Notes: generated by a model from the letters alone, not told the origin. DNA of 36,971 nt from an uncultured Clostridia bacterium (GCA_937981575.1 CALJNR010000111.1:1-36971), one strand, 5' to 3'; shown: positions 7,555-16,454, counted from the stretch's first letter. Translations and numbers: made by a program.

Positions 7555-8229
7555 TTATTTAACAGCTTTATTTTTGGCATGAAGAGATTCATTAATATGT
7601 ACAAGATGATGTCTGGTTGCGGGCATCAGGAGCAGGCCGGCAACATTTTTTCTTCCCCAAAAGTCTATAAGCCAGTTTGCACTGTCCACGTTTAGAACAG
7701 AACCCTTATTAAGAATAAGCTGTAAATTTTCTTTTGAAACCTTTCTTTTCATATCAGATGGAGAGAGGTTCTTAATGATTGCCCTTGTTTTTCTTCCTAC
7801 AATCATTCGATAATTTCTTAGTTCCTGCATGTTAATATCTTTGCTAAAAGCTAGAATTTCTTCCGCATCCATTGCATTACCAGTATCTATGCAGTTAGCA
7901 CTAATCTTTTCTTTGAAATTCCCTGTGTCAAAAGTCTCATCTTCATCTGCAACCAGCAAATTCATTGTTATATCTTCAATACGCGTGGAATGCCAGATGC
8001 CATAAGCGACCGTACGCCCTTTGCTATTAACTGCGCTCCTGAAGGTATGTTCATCTAGTCCCTCCCATAGTTCATCTTCAAAAGTTTTTGTATTTATCCC
8101 CGACATAAGAGATGAATGAACCATTGCATGGAGCCCTAAGCACAAGTTAATGCTTTCTTCAAGTTTGTCCGGTTGTAATATAATACTTCTTAGTTTTTTG
8201 ATATCTTCATTCCAGAATTTGAATTCCAT
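7555..8229 (-). CDS. DinB-superfamily-like protein
   Basis: Cytoplasmic protein of 224 residues. Three spaced histidines match the DinB four-helix metal site: MVHSS near residue 37, IWHSTRIEDI near residue 79 and ATRHHLVHINE near the C-terminus. DinB-like proteins are divalent-metal-binding; some act as thiol transferases, but most are uncharacterised. ATG 8229 follows AGAGGTG at 5 bases. No operon partner is obvious, and the gap on its 3' side (7316-7554) holds no feature I can support. Assignment rests on the histidine pattern only. Confidence 0.6.
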   Translation of the reverse strand: MEFKFWNEDIKKLRSIILQPDKLEESINLCLGLHAMVHSSLMSGINTKTFEDELWEGLDEHTFRSAVNSKGRTVAYGIWHSTRIEDITMNLLVADEDETFDTGNFKEKISANCIDTGNAMDAEEILAFSKDINMQELRNYRMIVGRKTRAIIKNLSPSDMKRKVSKENLQLILNKGSVLNVDSANWLIDFWGRKNVAGLLLMPATRHHLVHINESLHAKNKAVK

Positions 8230-8319
8230 AAAGTCACCTCTATATATCTTAACCTTTATTTGAGTATAAAAAAAACCTTTGTATGTTTCATGATGGCGCT
8301 TACATATTTTAAGCTTTAC

Positions 8320-8658
8320 TTAATGAAATAGAAGGAATAGCAAAAAATAAGCTAATACAGTAACAGCTGTATTAAGTATTAGGTAAATACAGTGAAACGA
8401 TACTGCAAGCCTAAATACGTCACGAGGTATTTGCGCAGTTTGCTTAGCCGCTTCCAGGCTTATAGGCCAAAGCGGTAATGTAGGTATAGTAATAAAAGAT
8501 AAAATACCTAAGAACAAAAGTTCCGAGCTTAGCAATAGTGCAGAAGCAGTAAATACAAAGCCAATTAAGATGGATGAGAACAAATATAAAAGAAGAACCT
8601 TTTTATATAAAGTGCTATATCTTTTATTTATCTCAAGAAAAGTAATTATAGATCGCAT
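8320..8658 (-). CDS. Small multi-pass membrane protein, unknown
   Basis: 112 residues with about three hydrophobic segments (roughly residues 19-41, 46-66 and 86-111). ATG 8658 has a GAGGGG site close upstream. It follows the VanZ-like gene on the same strand by 24 bp, so the two probably share a transcript. No motif I recognise. Confidence 0.65.
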   Translation of the reverse strand: MRSIITFLEINKRYSTLYKKVLLLYLFSSILIGFVFTASALLLSSELLFLGILSFITIPTLPLWPISLEAAKQTAQIPRDVFRLAVSFHCIYLILNTAVTVLAYFLLFLLFH

Positions 8659-8682
8659 AAGCCCCTCGCTGAATTAATGTTT

Positions 8683-9507
8683 TTATAAGGCTAAAAAACT
8701 GTCATCACAGCTTTTATTAAGTTTATGGTAAACTTTATTCATTAATACAAGTCCCCAGTAACCAAGCAGCTCCCCTAAAACATTTAAAATAACATCATCT
8801 ATATCACTTACCCCTGAAGCCAGAAGATATTGAATCACTTCAATCATTATTGGAATCCCTATAATAGCTAGAAGAGTCCACTTGTGGCTTTTTAGAAATG
8901 CTTTGAGGTAAAAGCCTAAAGGAACAAACATCAACACATTTCCCAGCAGGTTGATGATTAAGATGTTTAATGAAAAGTGTGCATAGCCTGAGATATAGGG
9001 GACAATTGTTTTAAAAGGCACTAAATTAACACTTCTAAGGCCAGTTCTGTAAGCAAAAGCGTCCGAAAAAAGCAGAAAACCTAGAAAAGCTAGATATGTA
9101 AATATAAACAGCAGGCTAACCCGAGTTGAATAAGTCCTAAAACAAGAGGAGGAGCCCTGTTTATGTGGTGCCATGCGGGTAATATAGCAAGGTAAATTGA
9201 TAGAGAGCCAGTTTACAAGTATTAGGCAGACAATGAAGTAGGCAAATCGAGTATAAGGTGAAAAGATAAATACTGATAACATGCCAAGAGTAGGAAAAGT
9301 GACAGCTAATAGCGTCATCTGGAAGTTTCCATTACAATCTTTTTGCATGATATAGGTGAATGTCCCTAAAGCACCACCAATCATTGAAGTTAGCAGGAGT
9401 AAGGGTAAGGGCTCTAGGAGATTAAGCAGAATAATTTCTGCTAAGATCAAGAAAATGCCGCATAAAAGGGGCAGGATTTTTTTAAACATAAAATCTATAT
9501 TTTTCAA
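8683..9507 (-). CDS. VanZ-like membrane protein
   Basis: About 274 residues. The C-terminal half is a VanZ-like domain: SVNLVPFKTI, then NILIINLLGNVLMFVPLGF, then IMIEVIQYLLASGVSDIDDVILNVLG (given in parts), with the typical acidic DIDD. An N-terminal hydrophobic region of about four segments precedes it. The frame is open to 9558, but a TTG at 9507 lies 5 bases after AAGGAG and is the best start; ATG 9555 lacks a good site. VanZ-like proteins occur widely outside vancomycin operons and their role is unknown. The upstream RidA-like gene ends just before it. Confidence 0.8.
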   Translation of the reverse strand: MKNIDFMFKKILPLLCGIFLILAEIILLNLLEPLPLLLLTSMIGGALGTFTYIMQKDCNGNFQMTLLAVTFPTLGMLSVFIFSPYTRFAYFIVCLILVNWLSINLPCYITRMAPHKQGSSSCFRTYSTRVSLLFIFTYLAFLGFLLFSDAFAYRTGLRSVNLVPFKTIVPYISGYAHFSLNILIINLLGNVLMFVPLGFYLKAFLKSHKWTLLAIIGIPIMIEVIQYLLASGVSDIDDVILNVLGELLGYWGLVLMNKVYHKLNKSCDDSFLAL

Positions 9508-9529
9508 AAGATACTCCTTATCTATTTTT

Positions 9530-9922
9530 TTAATCTCTAAGAGACTTTTGGTCATCAATTACCGCAATGCCTTCAACTTGTACGAGGCAGTGAGCATCTA
9601 CAAAGTCAGAAGTAATAACTGTACGGACTGGATAATGATCAGCCCTAAAATGTTGCAGCCAGATACTGTGCATACCTTTAAAATCTTTAATGTCTCTTAA
9701 GATAACTGTTAGTTTAACAATATGGTTTAAATCTAGATCAATTGGTTTAAGAGACTCTTTTAGATTAATTAGAGTTTGATGCATTTGATCTTCGATAGTC
9801 AACAATTTTTGGCCGTTTCTATCATAAGATCCTCCAAAATGTCCAATATAAACTGTATCTTTATTAATAACAAAGGTTGACAAGCCATAGTGATCATAAG
9901 GAGGAATAACAATTCTTTTCAA
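9530..9922 (-). CDS. RidA/YjgF-family protein
   Basis: 130-residue member of the RidA (YjgF/YER057c/UK114) family, which deaminates reactive enamine/imine intermediates from PLP enzymes. Supporting blocks: DLNHIVKLTVILRD near residue 73, PVRTVITSD (conserved Arg) near residue 105, and VQVEGIAVID at the end. TTG 9922 is preceded by GGAAAGGGG at about 7 bases; the further upstream TTG (9952) has no site. The first about 35 residues are diverged, so the active-site assignment is tentative. It precedes the VanZ-like gene. Confidence 0.8.
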   Translation of the reverse strand: MKRIVIPPYDHYGLSTFVINKDTVYIGHFGGSYDRNGQKLLTIEDQMHQTLINLKESLKPIDLDLNHIVKLTVILRDIKDFKGMHSIWLQHFRADHYPVRTVITSDFVDAHCLVQVEGIAVIDDQKSLRD

Positions 9923-9962
9923 TATATATACCCCTTTCCAGATAATATACAATCAGCAGTTA

Positions 9963-10006
9963 AAGTTATACTATAGCAGCATGGTCATGTTGCTATAGTA
10001 TAACTT
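9963..10006. repeat. 44-bp near-perfect palindrome
   Basis: AAGTTATACTATAGCAGCATG (21 bases) pairs with 9986-10006 with one G-T pair and a two-base centre. It lies 41 bp upstream of the RidA-like start. With no U-run it is not a standard terminator. It could be an operator or a cruciform-forming site. Confidence 0.7.
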
Positions 10007-10192
10007 GGACTCAGTAAATAATAACTAAATAAGGCAGTAGAGAAATAAATGTTTAAAGCATTTTGCATCCTAAAGAAAATATTTAACTTGGTATTAAAAG
10101 ATTAGGAATATTCTATATCAAATGCTATATTTAAGAATATATCATATTATGGGAAGTAGTTGAAGAGAGATGTTAACAAATGGTGAATATAA
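10007..10192. other. Gene-free AT-rich stretch
   Basis: No reading frame with a ribosome-binding site and no strong hairpin. It lies between the 44-bp palindrome and the structured repeat at 10193-10255. Confidence 0.5.
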
Positions 10193-10255
10193 ATAAAAGG
10201 TGTAAACGCGAAGGGGTCTAAAATATAAGATACTCCCAACGTATACACCTTTTAT
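10193..10255 (-). terminator. Large structured hairpin, possible terminator of the CPBP gene
   Basis: ATAAAAGGTGTA at 10193-10204 pairs with 10244-10255. Inside, ACG/CGT, GGGG/CTCC and TCT/AGA can continue the helix. Read on minus it is followed by TTTTATTTATATT, a weak terminator tail, about 75 bases after the CPBP stop. The long, interrupted stem is unlike a simple terminator, so it may also be a small structured RNA. Confidence 0.45.
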
Positions 10256-10328
10256 ATAGGTGAGTATTAATTTTTTTGTAAGAGGCTGCCAATATAGGAA
10301 TATTTTTATAAGCCCTTATACTTATAGA

Positions 10329-11111
10329 TTAGATTGCATTAAGTACAAGAAGGAAAACAAATATACAAGCATTACTAAGACCATGGGTTAGGTAGGCTCC
10401 AAGCAGGCTTTTTGATTTAACAAATATAAAGCCAAAAGAAATTCCCATAACTGTTACAACCAATAGCTGCAAAGGAACTAGGTACGTTATTTCAAAAGGG
10501 AAAAAATTTATTCCAATGTGGCGCATAGTAAAGATAAATGATGAAGCTAAAACAGCTGAAAATTCAAGTTTACGCTGACTTTCGAATAAAGGAGCCCAAA
10601 ACATAAGCAGAAGTGTAATGATAAAACTTCTAAAGAAAACTTCTTCAAGTCCTGAAAAAAGAAGCTGAAACAAAAAGGCTCCTGTTATATTTGATAGGTT
10701 TAGAGGATATGGGAGCGTATAATCAAATAAATTATACCTTGCTGCGAGACTCCCAAAAGTTATATATAAGCCCATAAAGCTAAAAAGAAAAATACCTAGA
10801 AATTTCAAGCTATACTTGAAGTTGTTCAAGTTAAAGCCAAATGTTCCAAGAGGCTTTTTAGTTAGAAAACAAGTAAGGATGATAAGCAAAAAAGATAAAG
10901 AAGCTACTCCAAGGGAAATAAATAGGTTAGAGGTATATGCATTATATGGGTCAAATGCCTTAGAGGCTGGAAGTATAAAAGGAACGACTATTGTATTATT
11001 TATAAGTAATCCTAGATAATAATTAAGGAAGAACAACAAAATAATTGGAACTGGTACAAGTAAAATATGTACCAGATGATTTGTTTTTTTATTTATAATA
11101 AGGGGTTGCAT
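10329..11111 (-). CDS. CPBP-family intramembrane metalloprotease (CAAX-like)
   Basis: 260-residue membrane protein with about seven hydrophobic segments and the three CPBP motifs: EEVFFR near residue 155, FTMRHIG near residue 194, and LTHGLSNA near residue 244, which carry the glutamates and histidines of the zinc site. ATG 11111 follows AAAGGA. In bacteria, family members are tied to peptide maturation or immunity, but no peptide precursor is visible here. It follows the unknown membrane protein gene on the same strand. Confidence 0.87.
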   Translation of the reverse strand: MQPLIINKKTNHLVHILLVPVPIILLFFLNYYLGLLINNTIVVPFILPASKAFDPYNAYTSNLFISLGVASLSFLLIILTCFLTKKPLGTFGFNLNNFKYSLKFLGIFLFSFMGLYITFGSLAARYNLFDYTLPYPLNLSNITGAFLFQLLFSGLEEVFFRSFIITLLLMFWAPLFESQRKLEFSAVLASSFIFTMRHIGINFFPFEITYLVPLQLLVVTVMGISFGFIFVKSKSLLGAYLTHGLSNACIFVFLLVLNAI

Positions 11112-11182
11112 AAAGGATATCCTTTCACGAAATTAATGTATTGAAAGTAAAGGAGTTCAATTAACCTTTAAGGTAGCATATG

Positions 11183-11887
11183 CTAAATAAACGGTATAAC
11201 TAGTGGGAAAAACAAACCGAAAATAATAAGCAATAAGCCGCTTATCTGCGTAGCAGCTATAAAGAAGTCTGTAGGTTCTCCGCCGCTTACTGAAAGAAAG
11301 TGCCTTAAGTGCCAATAAGCCTTTGGGAAAATAAGGTGAGTTGTACCAAGCAGGGTAAACAGTGTAGAAAAAATGAGTAAGTTAATCAGTCCAACATCTA
11401 AAACATAACTTGATGTATTTATAATTTCGTTCATAAGCTTCGATTCAAAAGGCTCATTTATCTCTGAAGGATTTTGCACTGTACCATCGCTTATTGATAG
11501 AGTATAATCTCCAGATATTTTTATCATAGAATCAGTATGAATAAGCAGATCATCTACAAAAATTTTTGTTTCTAAGCTTATAAGGTTTTTTTCATAGCGT
11601 ATGGTCTGGCCTTTATATTCTACTATTAACATACGGCTTAAGTAATCTAATCTCTTGGTTCCTTCAAGTGTATAAGCCTTTAAAAGATTATAATCTTTAT
11701 CTTTAAACAGCCACACTGTATTATCAAGCCCGGCATATTTAAAACTTAAACCATCAATGCGAAATGTTTTTTGATTCGTATCAAAAGACGTTAGTATAAT
11801 GATGTTAATAAACATTAAAATAGAGATAAGTACTAAGAATACTTTTAAGCTGCCATATTTTTTGATAGACCTATTTATAATTTTCAT
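11183..11887 (-). CDS. Membrane protein of unknown function
   Basis: About 234 residues. An N-terminal hydrophobic anchor (about residues 16-36) is followed by a mostly beta-like outside region with FRIDGLSFKYAG and RMLIVEYKGQTIRYEK, then two C-terminal hydrophobic segments around residues 160-182 and 206-232. ATG 11887 sits after GGGGGA; the in-frame TTG upstream overlaps that site. The C-terminus is loosely reminiscent of small DUF6199-like membrane domains, but I do not claim membership. Probably cotranscribed with the CPBP gene. Confidence 0.6.
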   Translation of the reverse strand: MKIINRSIKKYGSLKVFLVLISILMFINIIILTSFDTNQKTFRIDGLSFKYAGLDNTVWLFKDKDYNLLKAYTLEGTKRLDYLSRMLIVEYKGQTIRYEKNLISLETKIFVDDLLIHTDSMIKISGDYTLSISDGTVQNPSEINEPFESKLMNEIINTSSYVLDVGLINLLIFSTLFTLLGTTHLIFPKAYWHLRHFLSVSGGEPTDFFIAATQISGLLLIIFGLFFPLVIPFI

Positions 11888-11899
11888 TTTTTCCCCCAA

Positions 11900-12144
11900 T
11901 GATAAAACTTAAGATTGCCTGAAGAATACTGAAATCATCTTGTGGAGCTTGCAAAAGTCTAAAAGTTTAATATATCTTTATTTAACTTGAATATTTAAGA
12001 GAAGGCTCACTACGGATGAAAAAATAGTATTTGATAGGTATAGTTATTTTTGATAGCATAACAAAAATATACCATATTTGAAGATAGTGGGGAAGAGGGG
12101 AGGTTGAAATGTCAAAGCGTATGATCAAATACGTTTAGAAGATA
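11900..12144. other. Intergenic, no gene seen
   Basis: AT-rich stretch between the unknown membrane gene and the dapL terminator. I see no feature I can support beyond a possible minus-strand promoter for the membrane gene. Confidence 0.4.
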
Positions 12145-12181
12145 AAAACTGCAGGGTATCATTGATAGCCTGCAGCTTTTT
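12144..12181. terminator. Bidirectional terminator after dapL
   Basis: CTGCAGG at 12149-12155 and CCTGCAG at 12169-12175, with an inner TATC/GATA stem, flanked by A5 and T5 runs. It ends dapF-dapL on minus. Confidence 0.9.
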
Positions 12182-12191
12182 GAATTAACCT

Positions 12192-13391
12192 TTATAAGCT
12201 TTTAAATCGTTCCATCGCTTCAATAGTAGCTTCTCTATTTCCAAATGCAGTGAGACGGAAGTAGCCTTCACCATTTTGTCCAAAGCCAGCACCTGGGGTG
12301 CCTACTACAGCAATAGTGTTCAGAAGATAATCAAAGAATTCCCAAGACTTCATGCCATTTGGGCACTTCAGCCAAATATATGGAGAATTGTCACCGCCGA
12401 CATAGTCAATACCTTTTTCTTTCATTGCCCCGGCAATAATTTTGGCATTTTCCATATAGTAAGAAATGTTTTCTTTAATCTCTTTTTTGCCTTGCTCAGT
12501 AAAGACAGCAGCAGCACCCTTTTGAATAATATAAGGCACACCATTAAACTTAGTTGTCTGTCTTCTGTTCCAAAGTTTATTCACTGCAACTGGATCCCCA
12601 TCGGAAGTAGAGCATACAAGATCTTTAGGGACTACAGTATAACCACAACGTGTCCCGGTAAAGCCAGCTGTTTTAGATAAGCTGCAGAATTCAATAGCAC
12701 ATTCTTTAGCCCCTTCTATTTCATAGATACTTCTTGGCAGAGCAGGATCATTAATAAAAGCTTCATAAGCAGCATCATATAAAATAACAGCTCCTGCTTC
12801 CTTTGCATAGGTTACCCATGCAGTAAGCTGCTCTTTGTTATAAACAGAACCTGTAGGATTGTTTGGAGAGCAGAGGTAGATAAGATCAGGGGCAATTTCA
12901 TCATTTTGCGGAGGCATAGGCAAGAAATTGTTATTTGCATTAGAATCTAAGTATACAATTTCGCGGCCAGACATAATGTTTGTATCTACATATACAGGGT
13001 ACACTGGGTCTGGGATCATAACTATATTTTCATTTCCAAATATATCTGTGATATTGCCCACATCACTTTTCGCTCCGTCACTGATAAAGATTTCATCAGC
13101 TTCAAGTGAAACTTTCATATCTCCGTAATAATCTTTTACTGCATTACGGAGAAAATCATAACCTTGTTCAGGCCCATAGCCTTTAAAGGATTCTTTTTTG
13201 CCCATTTCATCTATTGCTTCATGCATTGCACTAAGTACTGCAGGGGTAAGGGGAAGGGTTACATCACCGATTCCCATGCGAATTAATTTTTTATCTGGAT
13301 TATTTGCAACAAACTCATTAACTTTTTTAGCAATAGTTGCAAATAAATAACTGTCTTTCAGTTCTAAATAATTTTCGTTAATAAATGCCAT
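12192..13391 (-). CDS. dapL: LL-diaminopimelate aminotransferase
   Basis: PLP-dependent class I aminotransferase that converts tetrahydrodipicolinate and glutamate to LL-diaminopimelate in one step of lysine and peptidoglycan synthesis. 399 residues, full length. Family marks: RMGIGDVTLPL near residue 38, YLCSPNNPTGSVY near residue 172, YDAAYEAF near residue 204, and FCSLSKTAGFTGTRCGY near residue 235 with the PLP lysine in SLSKT. ATG 13391 is 7 bases after AGGAGG; a GTG 3 bases upstream is less likely. It starts 11 bp after dapF, forming a two-gene operon. Confidence 0.96.
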   Translation of the reverse strand: MAFINENYLELKDSYLFATIAKKVNEFVANNPDKKLIRMGIGDVTLPLTPAVLSAMHEAIDEMGKKESFKGYGPEQGYDFLRNAVKDYYGDMKVSLEADEIFISDGAKSDVGNITDIFGNENIVMIPDPVYPVYVDTNIMSGREIVYLDSNANNNFLPMPPQNDEIAPDLIYLCSPNNPTGSVYNKEQLTAWVTYAKEAGAVILYDAAYEAFINDPALPRSIYEIEGAKECAIEFCSLSKTAGFTGTRCGYTVVPKDLVCSTSDGDPVAVNKLWNRRQTTKFNGVPYIIQKGAAAVFTEQGKKEIKENISYYMENAKIIAGAMKEKGIDYVGGDNSPYIWLKCPNGMKSWEFFDYLLNTIAVVGTPGAGFGQNGEGYFRLTAFGNREATIEAMERFKSL

Positions 13392-13402
13392 CACATATCC
13401 TC

Positions 13403-14245
13403 CTAGTATTCTATAATACCGTCAAAAACTTTGGTTGCAGTTCCTTTCATCAGAACGGTTTCGTTCTCTTCATAGGTGATTTTTAGGTCGCCGCCGAGAA
13501 GTTTAACGGTGATTTCAGCACCTTTTTTGCAGTACCCATTAAGAACGGAAGCGACTGCACTTGCACATGCACCTGTACCGCAGGCAAAGGTTTCTCCTGA
13601 ACCTCTTTCCCATACACGCATTTTAAGCGTTGTTTCGTCTATTACTTGTACAAACTCAGTATTTATTCTTTCAGGAAACAAAGGATTAAATTCAAATTTT
13701 GGACCTATTGTTTCAAGCGGAAGCGTATCTACATCATCACAGAAAATAACAGCATGAGGGTTACCCATAGACACACAGGTTACCAGATACTCTTTATCCT
13801 CTATATGTATAGGCTGATTGATAAAGCGTTCAAGTTCAGACTCGACAGGAATATCTTTTGGTACTAGGATAGCCTTTCCCATATCAACTTCTACATAAAC
13901 TACTGAACTGCCTTCAGTAATAAGCGTCAGATATTTAAGGCCGCTTAAAGTTTCAACTGAAATGTGTGTTTGATCAGTGTAGCCAGCTTCATAAACATAT
14001 TTGCCAACACATCTGATAGCATTGCCACACATTTTGCCTTCTGAACCATCGGCATTAAACATGCGCATTTTAAAATCAGCGTGTTCAGATGGCAGAATCA
14101 TAACTAAACCATCTGAGCCAATGCCAAAATGTCTGTCGCTTACAAATTCAGAAAAAGCATTTGGATCTTCTACTATTTGTTTAAAACCATCTACATAAAC
14201 ATAGTCATTTCCTATGCCATGCATCTTGGTAAAGTTAATTTTCAT
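13403..14245 (-). CDS. dapF: Diaminopimelate epimerase
   Basis: Cofactor-independent epimerase interconverting LL- and meso-diaminopimelate, the step after DapL. 280 residues. Both catalytic cysteines are visible, in [12 protein letters not shown] (about residue 73) and [13 protein letters not shown] (about residue 219). N-terminal [13 protein letters not shown] and central GNPHAVIF are typical. ATG 14245 follows GGAGG by 5 bases. A TATCACAA/TTGTGATA hairpin lies just upstream of the ribosome-binding site. Confidence 0.97.
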   Translation of the reverse strand: MKINFTKMHGIGNDYVYVDGFKQIVEDPNAFSEFVSDRHFGIGSDGLVMILPSEHADFKMRMFNADGSEGKMCGNAIRCVGKYVYEAGYTDQTHISVETLSGLKYLTLITEGSSVVYVEVDMGKAILVPKDIPVESELERFINQPIHIEDKEYLVTCVSMGNPHAVIFCDDVDTLPLETIGPKFEFNPLFPERINTEFVQVIDETTLKMRVWERGSGETFACGTGACASAVASVLNGYCKKGAEITVKLLGGDLKITYEENETVLMKGTATKVFDGIIEY

Positions 14246-14261
14246 AATTACCTCCATTGCA

Positions 14262-14284
14262 TATCACAAACTTTGCTTGTGATA
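14262..14284. promoter_or_regulatory. Palindrome just upstream of the dapF ribosome-binding site
   Basis: TATCACAA at 14262-14269 is inverted as TTGTGATA at 14277-14284 around a seven-base centre. It could be an operator or an RNA hairpin affecting dapF translation. Confidence 0.4.
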
Positions 14285-14291
14285 CTGCCAC

Positions 14292-14323
14292 AAATTAAAA
14301 GTTGAAGGTGTTTTTCTTTCAAC
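14292..14323 (-). terminator. Probable terminator after the ANTAR gene
   Basis: On minus, GTTGAA and TTCAAC (14318-14323 and 14301-14306) form a short stem followed by TTTTAATTT. It separates the glnA-ANTAR unit from dapF-dapL. The stem is short and the loop large, so it may leak. Confidence 0.55.
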
Positions 14324-14337
14324 ATGACACCCCTAAA

Positions 14338-14907
14338 TCATACTTCATAAGTCTTGAGAATGTTATCAGCTACGGTTCTTTGTGAAATACGCAGATCCAT
14401 TGCTTGTTTTTGAATATACCTATGAGCTTGCTTTTCGTCGAAGCCCAGATATTTAATAAGACAATACTTAGCCCGTTCTATTGCTTTAACATCATCCATT
14501 TTCCGCTTCAGTGCTTTGTTTTGTTCTCTAAGTGTTGCAATGATCTGCTTGGAGTTAAGCACAAAAGGAATGGATTGTAATAAAACTTGTTTATTAATAG
14601 GCTTACCTACAACAAAAGCACCGGTAACAGCAACCTTTTCCTGAACTTGTTCGATAAGATCTGCTTTAACAAGAAGTAAAATAGCAGATAGAGATTTTTC
14701 TGCTATATCAAGGGCAAGCTCAGAACCAAATTCATCAGTTAAAGGAGCATTGATGATGGTAAGGTCATATTCAGTATAGTCAAATTTTCTCCGAGCTTCA
14801 CTAGCAGAGGCGGCATAATCATAACCAGATAAAACAAGAGGTTTAATGATATCATACAAGGCATCTGAAGACTGTTTTTGGGTAGATACTATTAATATCT
14901 TTTCCAC
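14338..14907 (-). CDS. ANTAR-domain antiterminator with pseudo-receiver (GlnR/NasT-like)
   Basis: 189 residues. The N-terminal receiver-like domain (about 1-118) has Asn at the usual phospho-acceptor site (residue 53 in LTIINAPL) though the later lysine in VGKPIN is kept. A coiled segment precedes a C-terminal ANTAR domain (about 125-189) with AIERAKYCLIKYLGFDEKQAHRYI (written in part) and the terminal AMDLRISQRTVAD pattern. ANTAR domains bind paired six-base-loop hairpins and stop terminators from forming. GTG 14907 is 9 bases after AAGGAG; a TTG at 14928 is upstream of that site. It follows glnA by 53 bp, the same order as glnA-glnR in solventogenic clostridia. Likely RNA targets are discussed under the 21.5-21.95 kb leaders. 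Confidence 0.88.
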   Translation of the reverse strand: MEKILIVSTQKQSSDALYDIIKPLVLSGYDYAASASEARRKFDYTEYDLTIINAPLTDEFGSELALDIAEKSLSAILLLVKADLIEQVQEKVAVTGAFVVGKPINKQVLLQSIPFVLNSKQIIATLREQNKALKRKMDDVKAIERAKYCLIKYLGFDEKQAHRYIQKQAMDLRISQRTVADNILKTYEV

Positions 14908-14960
14908 GCTTCTTAGCTCCTTTTGCAATCATTTATTGTTATTCACATACGCTATGCTCA

Positions 14961-16277
14961 TTAAAGATAGTTTTGTATTTCCCATTCGTGTATGGTCTGA
15001 TTATATATATTCCATTCTTCAGATTTAAGTACTATATAATGTTTGAATAAATGTTCGCCGATTGTTTCTCTTACGAAGTCGCTGTCTTTCATATAAGTTA
15101 GTGCTTCATATAAGCTCTCAGGAAGTGAATCTATTCCTAGGCCCATCAGATCTTTTGGAGACAGTTTATAAGCATTGCTAGTTAAAGGCTCCATAAGATT
15201 CATTTGTTTTTGGATACCATCAAGACCGGCAGAAAGGATAAGTGCGAGTGTAAGATAAGGATTACATGCAGTATCCGGGCTGCGTAGTTCGATACGGTTA
15301 TACCCGGTAGTGGTACAAGGAATTCTTATAAGAGACGAACGGTTTTTAAACGACCATGTAATATGTCTTGGCGCTTCAAAGCCGGATGCCAATCTTTTAT
15401 AAGAGTTAACTATAGGGTTAGATATGGCACTTATTTCTTTTACATGATGAAGAATACCGGCTACAAACTGCTTGGCAAGTTCTGGCATTTCGCCCCCTGG
15501 TTTTGTATCAAATATATTTTCGCCGTCTTTATGCAGGGACATATTAATATGCATGCCTGAACCACTGGTATTTTTAAGCGGTTTTGGCATAAAAGATGCA
15601 TAAAGACCGTTTCTTTGAGCAATCGTTTTAACAACTGTTTTAAAAACAAGTATATTATCAGCAGATTCAATGACATTATCATATTTAAAATCAATCTCAT
15701 GCTGGCTATAGGCTGATTCATGATGAGAACTTTCTATTTCAAAACCCATCTGCTCAAGTGTAAGGCAGATTTCCCGTCTTGTATTTTCGCCTTGATCAAG
15801 CGGTGCAATATCAAAGTAATCAGCTTTATCACTCAGTTCAAGTGTAGGTTTTCCTTCAGCGTCTGCTTTAAATAGAAAGAATTCACATTCGGCCCCTACT
15901 TTAAAGATAAAGCCCAGTTCTTTAGCTTTTTCAACTGTCTGTTTTAAGATATAGCGGCTGTCTGCTTTGAAAGGCTCACCATCTGAGGTCTTGATATCAC
16001 AAAAGAATCTTGCTACTTTTCCATGCTGGGGTCTCCAAGGCAAGATACAAAGGGTTGAAGGATCAGGGAATACAAAGAGTTCTGAATCCTCAATGGTTCC
16101 AAAGCCTTTGATGGAAGAAGCATCAAAGGCGATACCTTCATCAAAGGCTTTGCTAAGCTGTTTTGAGGATATAGAAATATTTTTAAGTTCTCCAAAAATG
16201 TTGCAGAATTGGAGTTTAATAAACTTGACGTCATTTTCTTCTACGAATCTTAAAGCTCCAAGCTTATTGTATGACAT
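14961..16277 (-). CDS. glnA: Glutamine synthetase type I (GSI-alpha)
   Basis: ATP-dependent synthesis of glutamine from glutamate and ammonia; dodecameric cytoplasmic enzyme. 438 residues. Seen: beta-grasp N-terminus with LQFCNIFGELKN, metal/ATP residues in VGAECEFFLF near 112, GSGMHINMSLHKDG near 236, and the RIELRSPDTACNPYLTLAL region near 330. It lacks the GSI-beta insertion and adenylylation loop, so feedback-type control is expected. ATG 16277 is 7 bases after CAGGAGG. The frame is open to 16394, but that extension would translate the structured leader and is rejected. Same strand as, and just after, the glutamate synthase genes; followed by the ANTAR regulator. Confidence 0.97.
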   Translation of the reverse strand: MSYNKLGALRFVEENDVKFIKLQFCNIFGELKNISISSKQLSKAFDEGIAFDASSIKGFGTIEDSELFVFPDPSTLCILPWRPQHGKVARFFCDIKTSDGEPFKADSRYILKQTVEKAKELGFIFKVGAECEFFLFKADAEGKPTLELSDKADYFDIAPLDQGENTRREICLTLEQMGFEIESSHHESAYSQHEIDFKYDNVIESADNILVFKTVVKTIAQRNGLYASFMPKPLKNTSGSGMHINMSLHKDGENIFDTKPGGEMPELAKQFVAGILHHVKEISAISNPIVNSYKRLASGFEAPRHITWSFKNRSSLIRIPCTTTGYNRIELRSPDTACNPYLTLALILSAGLDGIQKQMNLMEPLTSNAYKLSPKDLMGLGIDSLPESLYEALTYMKDSDFVRETIGEHLFKHYIVLKSEEWNIYNQTIHEWEIQNYL

Positions 16278-16312
16278 ACGGCATCCTCCTGTTATCACAT
16301 AGATTAAATAAA

Positions 16313-16423
16313 TATAGAGAAACAACTTTAAGGCATAACTTAGTCGACTTATTAAGGTTGTTTCTCCAAATGCTTTCACATCAAATAACTCCACAAATAA
16401 ATTAAACTCTAAGATGTGAAAAC
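16313..16423 (-). promoter_or_regulatory. G-element copy 4, glnA leader
   Basis: Minus strand. First stem: GTTTTCACATC (16423-16413) with GATGTGAAAGC (16382-16372), all 11 pairs formed with one G-U. GTTTAA lies at 16407-16402. Second stem: GAGAAACAAC (16366-16357) with GTTGTTTCTC (16326-16317), 10 perfect pairs around a 30-base loop, followed by TATATTTATT. It starts about 32 bases after the stop of the preceding gene, so it could act inside a read-through transcript or on its own promoter. Confidence 0.7.
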
Positions 16424-16454
16424 CATATACTCCTTAAGTAATAGTTTAAAGCAA

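Noticed and set aside
7468..7695. Plus-strand 75-codon frame
   Set aside because: Largely antisense to the DinB-like gene, with no family match; starts without a convincing site.
16278..16394. N-terminal extension of glnA by 39 codons
   Set aside because: It would translate through both arms of G-element stem 2, and ATG 16277 has a strong AGGAGG and the standard GSI N-terminus.
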